From: Gonocerus acuteangulatus | Taxonomy: Eukaryota > Arthropoda > Insecta > Hemiptera > Coreidae | NCBI GenBank assembly: GCA_946811695.1 | Contig: OX328125.1 | Coordinates: forward strand, 99,066,574 to 99,130,573 | Length of the DNA stretch: 64,000 nucleotides | Direction: 5' to 3' | In this document: positions 57,737-64,000 of the stretch, in pieces | How positions within the stretch are numbered: position 1 is the stretch's first letter | Layout: each line of letters opens with the position of its first letter | The notes under the pieces: model-generated | Database searches by the model: none | What the model was told of the DNA's origin: nothing | What the model saw: only the letters and a program-made list of their open reading frames with translations | Program-made: the position numbers and the translations under genes

Positions 57737-58702
57737 ATAGTGATTTCTTCGACCGAACGTCAAGGCCGCAATCACGCATTCTGGAGCAGCAAAAGGAAAT
57801 CTTGTGATCATTTACATCACAATCGCTATCTTCACTTATGCAGAAGACTTGTCATTAGTGTCAACAAAAGAAATCATTCGCAAATATGATCATTATAATC
57901 TGAGGAATAAATTGCATATACGGACGATTTGAAAGTAATGTCAAGGCGAAGACCTATTTCGGCAACACGTTTTGTTGTAAGACACCCGTCGGCCAATTTC
58001 GTTTAAGGCGTTATGTATTTGAATGATTTCACTCTATATCTTCCTACAATGTCATGCAAATACATTCTAATTGTTGGTCATCAAACATATAGTTTGCAGC
58101 TTCCCAGAACAAAGAACATGGGCTCCTGATATATTGCAAGTTGCGGTTTGTTGTACGTAGACTAGCAAACAGACAGAATTCCTCCTTGTGCACAATGCAC
58201 ATACACCATCTAACTCCTGAAAGTAACACTTTTCGAGGAACTGATTCTTCAAAAGTACGGTTGGCGTTTCAGTGAAGGCGAAGGACATACTGTACGACCA
58301 ACATGCTGCCAAATCAACATAAATTAACCAATATTGCCTTTTAGGTTGGAGTTTGTGGAAAAACCGTTCTTCAATTTGAGCTACTTTATTAAATATGTTT
58401 GCTCGAAATGTTTCTTCGAGTCTGTGGGGCTACATCATATGGAAAAAAATATTTTATTACCGTATATAAATAAAACATCTTGAGATTACCTTATTGGACA
58501 ATAAAGTAGTTAAAACAAATAAAATGGATAAAACTAGGTCAAAATTAACGAACATTTAACTAAGCGCATGACGTCGAAAAACTAACAAGGTGAACTTGTA
58601 GCTACAGCACATCATTTTGTCTAAAAAACTTGTTGTGGTGAGATGAATATATTTCATAATGTAAGTAGATATAAAATTAAAAATATTTTTACAACTTAAA
58701 CC

Positions 58703-58771
<69 letters not shown>

Positions 58772-59879
58772 AACCAGAGGGCCAATATTGGGAAAAAGTA
58801 TCATGGAACATGAAAATAAACTTTCTGTCATGAAATGACCTTAATTCTTACTGAAAAAATTGATCAAATGTCAAGGTGAGGCCGTTTTGTAAGGGTTGTT
58901 TCTATTTTGAGATTATTTTAATTATTTATTGAATCACTACGTATACCGGCGATTAGATTTTACTGACACTTAATAGCGGCCATTAATAAGGAGTGAGTAA
59001 AAATTGCTTAGGAGAATGGAAAAAGGCTTTCACGCAGGAGCAGCATAACTAAGCATATTTCTGAGCAAGGTGGTTAACACATAAGCCGTATTTTTTAGCA
59101 TATCGTTTATAATTCTAGTAAACAACTGACACAATTTTATTCAATTTATTTCTTTTATTAGAGAACCCCCAATCCTGATGGACCTATTTTGTAAGTTAGT
59201 TGTGCTTTTGAAGCAGATTTTAAAGAAAGTATTATTTTACTTTTTTTCAGCCCTGGCGAGATCATAACTGAAATATCATTTCTATTTTTGCTACAAGTTT
59301 CCTTGAATAATTACGCAGCTTAAATTTAATGTTAAACATGTCAAATAATGATTTCGAAAGGTTGAAGAAAAAGCCCGATTCTTGACAAGCAGTAATGCCA
59401 AACAATACGTCTTCGAAATAAAAACTGTTTTCTTTGACATGAAAAGGCTAGAGACAAGATGGATGTCATTTTCATTCAACCAGCCGTTTATCATTACTCT
59501 CAATAAAGAAACCTTTTAAAGTAATTGCCATCCTAATAACACAAAGTTCTAAGAAAAATGTTAACTCCTATATTGTATATAAAATCCTTATAACGAATGA
59601 AATTATTTATAAAATAAAATCCTAATAAAATAATCTATGATCTCATTATTAACTAACAAATCGGTTCCGAATATTCCCTACGCCTTCTACTTTGCGCCCA
59701 AATATAACTCCAGACTTGACGAAACGTCAAGTGTTTTACGTATGTTTATCGACGACTGTCTTAGCTGAGATATCAATTAATTTAATTTTCCATTATTTTT
59801 AGAAAAATTGTAGTGTTTAAGAATTATAAAAGATATGTATAAAGGTGTAATTTAACGTAATGAGCAGTAATCATATACT
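57737..59879. other. Non-coding with (TA)n
   Basis: (TA)n at about 58706-58768, essentially uninterrupted. No supported genes in the rest. Confidence 0.6.
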
Positions 59880-60130
59880 TTTTGGCAACTTTAGAATGGT
59901 TATGTTAGGGACGGTGAGAATACAGTGGGGATGGTTAGCATATGCTGGAAATGTACGGGTTTATTACGATACGATAGGGGTGGTTAACTTACGATAGATA
60001 TGTCAAATATTCGTATGGGTTTCTTAGGACGCGATTGGCATGATGAGGTACGTTGGGGATTGTTAGGGTACGTTGGGTGTGGTTAACATACGTTAGAAAT
60101 GTTTAACATTCGTATGGGTTTGTTAGAACG
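59880..60130. repeat. Degenerate tandem repeat, unit about 100 bp
   Basis: 'attcgtatgggtttcttagg' near 60009 and 'attcgtatgggtttgttaga' near 60108 are about 99 bp apart, with matching upstream blocks ('ggttaac(t/a)tacg(a/t)taga'). A third weaker copy lies upstream near 59950. G/T-rich words such as 'acgttgggtgtgg' recur inside. Confidence 0.6.
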
Positions 60131-60706
60131 TGGTAGAGATGGAATGAAAAAAAGTTTACGAAATAAAAGCCGCAAAATGTGTTGCTTTAATAATAGCGGG
60201 CATTGAACCTGGCTTGATGAGATCTGTAACTACCATCAATCTCTACATCAGGAAGTGGACGAGTGATATGAAGGAGAATTTTAGGCAATCAATTTAATCT
60301 GCGGAATCAGTCCCCAATCCTCTCTCTGAAGGCCGGACGACTCTCTTGTATTCTTATTGAATTATGTATGTATAACTTCTAGACTACTAGACTACTAGAG
60401 GTTCTATTGGGCTCTAAACAGTTGGTATCATGGCTCAAAACAGGTAGGGCAGAGTTTTGAAATAATATGGTACTGATAGAAAATAAAATGCTGCTTTTTT
60501 CTGAACCGATCAAAAGGTAAGAAAGAGAATAAGGTCAAAATACCAATTTTCGTTGATAGATTAATAATCTCTAGTTTACACGAGCTTGTCACCCAAGTTC
60601 TTGTACCTTCGAGTAAAGATGGACGCAGATGTGATTAGAAAGCCCTTCAATTGACTAAGCGATAAGCAAGCTCTTCCACGAAGTTTCTACAATGCAGTTG
60701 TACCCT
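60131..60706. other. No feature seen
   Basis: AT-rich sequence with no supported feature. Confidence 0.45.
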
Positions 60707-60745
60707 TCCAACAAGTGTTTAGTCAACAACTAAACACTTGTTGGA
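60707..60745. repeat. 17-bp perfect stem hairpin with 5-nt loop
   Basis: TCCAACAAGTGTTTAGT (60707-60723), CAACA, ACTAAACACTTGTTGGA (60729-60745). The right stem is the 3' end of the Harbinger-like fragment on the minus strand, and its stop codon lies in the hairpin. Confidence 0.95.
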
Positions 60746-60939
60746 TCAGTGTCTTCTCGTTTTATATCGAGGAAAACTGTCCGTAATAAAACGTTTAACT
60801 GGTCGGGAATCATTCTCACGAAACTTTTGTACTTCTTATGATCTTTGGTCGCCAGATCTGTTGACAGTTGGCCTGATTTGTCGATAGTGTCTCTTCGCAG
60901 CAACCACTGGCTTGTCCACAATAGCTTTCCTTTCTCCAA
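60730..60939 (-). pseudogene. PIF/Harbinger transposase N-terminal fragment
   Basis: 69 codons. LLWTSQWLLRRDTIDKSGQL, STDLATKDHKKYKSFVRMIP and DQLNVLLRTVFLDIKREDTD follow the N-terminal pattern of Harbinger (HARBI1/DDE_4-type) transposases: W..WL.RRD, L..L...D...Y..F.RM....F..LL..V...I...DT. The catalytic DDE domain is absent and the frame ends in the hairpin. An N-terminal exon-like piece of a dead copy is the best reading. Confidence 0.75.
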
Positions 60940-61770
60940 ATCAATTTGGAGTTATTTTATAATTCGATAAAAACGCTTCAGTGATGTTTAACATCTTTAG
61001 AAATGGGTTTCTTGCTTCTGATGAGTTAATTTACACACCAACGTGTGTTCGAGTTGTGCCAACTTAAAGACAGAGACAAGCAGTGATAACAAGTACTAAG
61101 CTGTATTAAAGCAATCTTGAGGTACCACACCTTAATGATTTTGGGTACGGTGAGAAGGCTGCATTCCCATGAGCTAACAGGTCCTAACCACCCACAGGAG
61201 ACATATCGGCGCCCTGCATGCACCATGCACCAACGCCGGCTCTTTCATCACAGATTGGAGACGGTGTACGGTACTTCTTTATCCGCTCCAAGGCCCATTG
61301 TTATTCGACGGCCTACTCTCATATTATGTGTTTTTATAATTCTTCCTTTTTCCCATGGCCATGATGAAGAGGTGACACTTTGAGAACGCGGGTTGTGGGC
61401 CGCATTCCCACAGGCTGTAGTAGTTAAGCTTCATGTCCGTGTGAGGAAATTACAATGAAATGTCAACAACAAAGATCTTTTTGTTTATGTATTATTAACT
61501 CGTGTCAACAACGTCACTTGGTTTTCCTTGGCTTACAATATTGTACACAATTATTTGTCCTACTCATCGTTATCTTCATCTTTGACCCCCTCCTGTCACC
61601 TCTTCAGCTCACGTGGTATCTGTAATTTTTATTGATGTGTCCAGAAATATTTTTAGTAATAACCATTTGAAGATATGTAGAACATTGAGAGCAGAGTTTG
61701 GATCTGAAGTAATGGCGTGATTTTATTATTGACCTTTCGCCACAATTAAGTGAACACATACGCATATACG
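60940..61770. other. No feature seen
   Basis: The open frame at 61117-61383 has no recognised domain. No other feature is supported. Confidence 0.45.
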
Positions 61771-62061
61771 GGGGGCGAGGAAACCTCAGTGGTAGAGCAC
61801 TGGACTCAAATGCTGGAGGACCTGAGTTCAAAGCCCGAGCAAGCACTAAAGATTTTTTCTTCTTCGTTCATAGGTTGAATTCGGCCTCCCTGACCGTCCC
61901 TAGGCCAAGGCAGCCATTAATTAATTTATTAATGGATACCTTGGTGCTAATCTAACAGTCGAAGCAGGAAAGGGGAAAATCAGGCGCCTGGAGCATAGAA
62001 CTGACCACACTATCTCCCAAGTGTGCCGTATGGTCATAAATCAGATACCTCTACAGTATAC
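61771..62061 (+). mobile_element. tRNA-derived SINE (family A)
   Basis: Head 'gcgaggaaacctcagtggta' + GAGCAC, B-box-like CTGAGTTCAAAGCCCG, then 'ctgaccgtccctaggccaag', AATTAATTTATTAA, 'ggataccttggtgctaatct', 'ggggaaaatcaggcgcctgg' and 'cagatacctctacagtat'. It lacks the last ~50 bp of the 10029 copy and the (TA)n tail, so the 3' end is truncated or diverged. Confidence 0.87.
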
Positions 62062-62965
62062 AAAAAAAAATATGAATTTGAGTAATAAATATTTTACATG
62101 ACTCATGGGGTTCGAAAGGCAACGTTTACCTCGTCGAGTTGGCGTCGTGAGCGGATTTTCCCTGAAGGGAACGAAACAGGCCTACAAGACTTCTCTAACG
62201 ATATTCCGTTAAAACCTAAAAAACTAAGAAAAATATAGGCCTCACAAAATATTTTCATAAAAGTTAATGGAGCAAACAGTTTTTTAATCAATATTGAAGA
62301 AGAAGTTTTTGGGTTGTAGTTTAAGATAAAAAGAAAAAAAATCTTAAGAAGCGAGAAGACGTGGCTTACAACAGAACAGCCGAGTGGGAAGGCTATTGTG
62401 GCCCTTCAGGGGGCCGTTGAAGAAAGACAACTTTGTAAGAGACTGGTGGCTGGACTCAGTGAGCGCTCTACCGGGGAAAAACTGTAATAATCCATTCATG
62501 TCATTGTAGCTCCGTCATGGGCCTTTGTACCGTTTTTCCCAACACTACTCCCCTTCGGTAGGGGAGAGGGGGGTGTTGAGAAATGTATTGGGTAAAGTCT
62601 TACGTCACTCCTCACTCCCTGGTCTATTGTGCTATTCCTGGGCCTTCATCGGATGATATGCCACCAAGAGGTGTAGGCTCAGAACTGGAACTATGGAAGG
62701 CATCAGATTTATCTAAATCGTCTTTTTAACTGTATAATTGTTCGAATGGTACTCCGTTGGGATTGATGTGGTCGTTTGGTTATACCGCTCCTGACTACAG
62801 AAGTTCTCATTATTTCGCCAGATCCATCACTTCACAGATCCTTGGGGATACTGAAGTGACAACATGAGGCAATTGAAGTTGGAGATGCATCCAGTACAAC
62901 TTAAATGAAAGGAGAAGGCCGCTGGGAACAGAGGCTGCGTCACCCAATTAGGCATCTCCAATGTA
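62062..62965. other. No feature seen
   Basis: The stretch at 62340-62700 is GC-richer (a short near-palindrome lies at 62548-62580: ccttcggtagggg), without a recognised product. Confidence 0.45.
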
Positions 62966-62968
62966 TAA

Positions 62969-63477
62969 GGTTGGTGCAAAAATAATACAGATTTTGAATA
63001 TTCATTTTGTTTAAGCAAGTGGATGCCAAGTAAACAAAGATAATCTCATGTCAAGTTAATGAATTAAAACAACGGTTATTTAAGTTGGATTTCTTCAAAG
63101 ATCAGTTTGCGTTGAATCCTCTATGTGTACCTCTGAAATTCACCATGTGAAAGCAAGATTTTCGTCATGGTCGAATTGCGGCTTAAACCGGAAGAATCAT
63201 CAATGTTTTTTTGTGGCAAAACAAGCATCGGTGATTGAATGTACAGTGCAGCGATAGTTTCACAAATTTCGTCTTCGCGATTTTGATCTCCAAGACAAGG
63301 AAGGTCGCGGTAGGCCTTCTGTTGTTGACCATGACCATATGAGGGTTTTGGCAGAAAAAAACCCTCAAAAAACTATTCGGTACATTTCTAGAGAAGATGT
63401 TCTGTACCAATGAACTGTTGTTTGCCATCTGGAATGAATTTGTCATATCAAAATCTGCATTATTTTTGCACAAACCC
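62969..63477 (+). mobile_element. Internally deleted mariner with both TIRs
   Basis: 29-bp TIRs at 62969-62997 and 63449-63477 differ at two positions and begin GGTTGGTGCAAAAATAAT, the style of mariner elements whose ends start TTAGGTTGGTGCAAAA. Between them, about 63189-63445 encodes a mariner HTH segment (FHKFRLRDFDLQDKEGRGRP, then VLAEKNPQKTIRYISRED and TVVCHLE). An in-frame TAG at 63255-63257 replaces the tryptophan usual before FxKF, and further stops follow. The catalytic domain is deleted: the element is about 510 bp against the usual ~1.3 kb. Confidence 0.9.
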
Positions 63478-64000
63478 AACGACGGTAAATCCTCTCTGTT
63501 ATTATCTTATCACTTGGGGGGTTTAAAACTTTTACTCTTATATTTAGTCTTAAATGACACATAATTAGTTTTTATAGTATATCACGTATCGTGTTGTTCC
63601 TTGAAATGTAAAATTGCAAATGGTGGAAATGTCAAGAATATATCCTTCAAAATTTCACGCATGCTAAATTGTATGTTTTCGTCTATATTCAATATTCTAT
63701 GCGCCATATTTAACAATTTACCGTAGCTTGCATATACATCTTATTGCATGATGCGGTCCATGAAAGCAGATTTCTCCCGACATTGTGGTTGCTAATAGCA
63801 TCCTCTAGCAGTCCCGATCTGTCGTACGGTTTTTCACCGAGGTCAGCCGTGTAATAGTCATAATAAGAACGCTGCTGTTACGTCTGCTGTGAGTACGGCT
63901 GTTGGAAAACGTCGAGATCCGCCAACTTCTGATGTCTGGAGTGAAATCTAGCGAAGAGATGAAGTCGACCGATTTGCAATTTGAGGGATGTTGACGGTGG
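63478..64000. other. No feature seen
   Basis: GC content rises after about 63760, but no frame, exon or repeat is convincing before the window ends. Confidence 0.45.

Noticed and set aside
62340..62700. LINE C-terminal remnant
   Set aside because: GC-richer with short open stretches, but no motif could be matched with confidence.

Overview
This window is non-coding, repeat-rich animal DNA. I read it as an arthropod, most likely an insect with a large transposon-filled genome. The evidence is AT-rich intergenic or intronic sequence, long (TA)n tracts, several families of tRNA-headed SINEs, a 5S-rRNA-headed SINE, R1-type and Jockey-type LINE remnants, mariner, Tc1, PIF/Harbinger, piggyBac and hAT-type debris, and an exon resembling insect Klarsicht/nesprin proteins. 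Nothing looks bacterial or viral: there are no operons, no ribosome-binding sites and no dense coding.

Host gene content: the only stretch I would defend as a host exon is 49961-50209 on the minus strand. It is 249 bp, phase 0 at both ends, and has a strong polypyrimidine-CAG acceptor and a CAG|GTAGGA donor. Most of the window is then probably intron or flank of that gene. Three GC-richer open stretches (13876-14365, 31090-31392, 57484-57736) are flagged but not identified.

Layout. 0-7.5 kb: a perfect 53-bp inverted repeat with a SINE inside, tRNA-SINE copies, a degenerate ~24-bp minisatellite split by a SINE with a clear 12-bp target duplication, and a 730-bp TIR element. 7.5-13.5 kb: a 66-bp tandem array, a dispersed repeat, a (TA)n-tailed SINE, a Tc1-like transposase stub with its right terminus, and a foldback element carrying a nested TIR element. 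13.5-25 kb: back-to-back SINEs, two copies of one hAT-like MITE, consecutive palindromes, (TA)n-flanked palindromes, an almost invariant 79-bp array (9 copies), a decayed ~145-bp array, a mariner fragment and a piggyBac-like MITE. 25-40 kb: mostly decayed sequence, with a 5S-derived SINE that has a 10-bp target duplication, foldback arms and one SINE. 40-48 kb: a 307-bp hairpin, a ~105-bp tandem repeat, the 3' end of an R1-like LINE, a 5'-truncated Jockey-like LINE with a premature stop, and a Harbinger-type MADF remnant. 48-64 kb: a SINE, the host exon, foldback arms, two TIR/palindromic elements, a Harbinger transposase fragment beside a hairpin, a SINE and an internally deleted mariner.

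How the parts relate: the non-autonomous elements outnumber any plausible drivers here. SINEs with different pol III heads (tRNA or 5S) share short 3' motifs, which suggests a common LINE partner. One foldback family with arms containing a GAAACGT core recurs at about ten loci. I see no intact autonomous transposon. Element boundaries without a stated target duplication are approximate.
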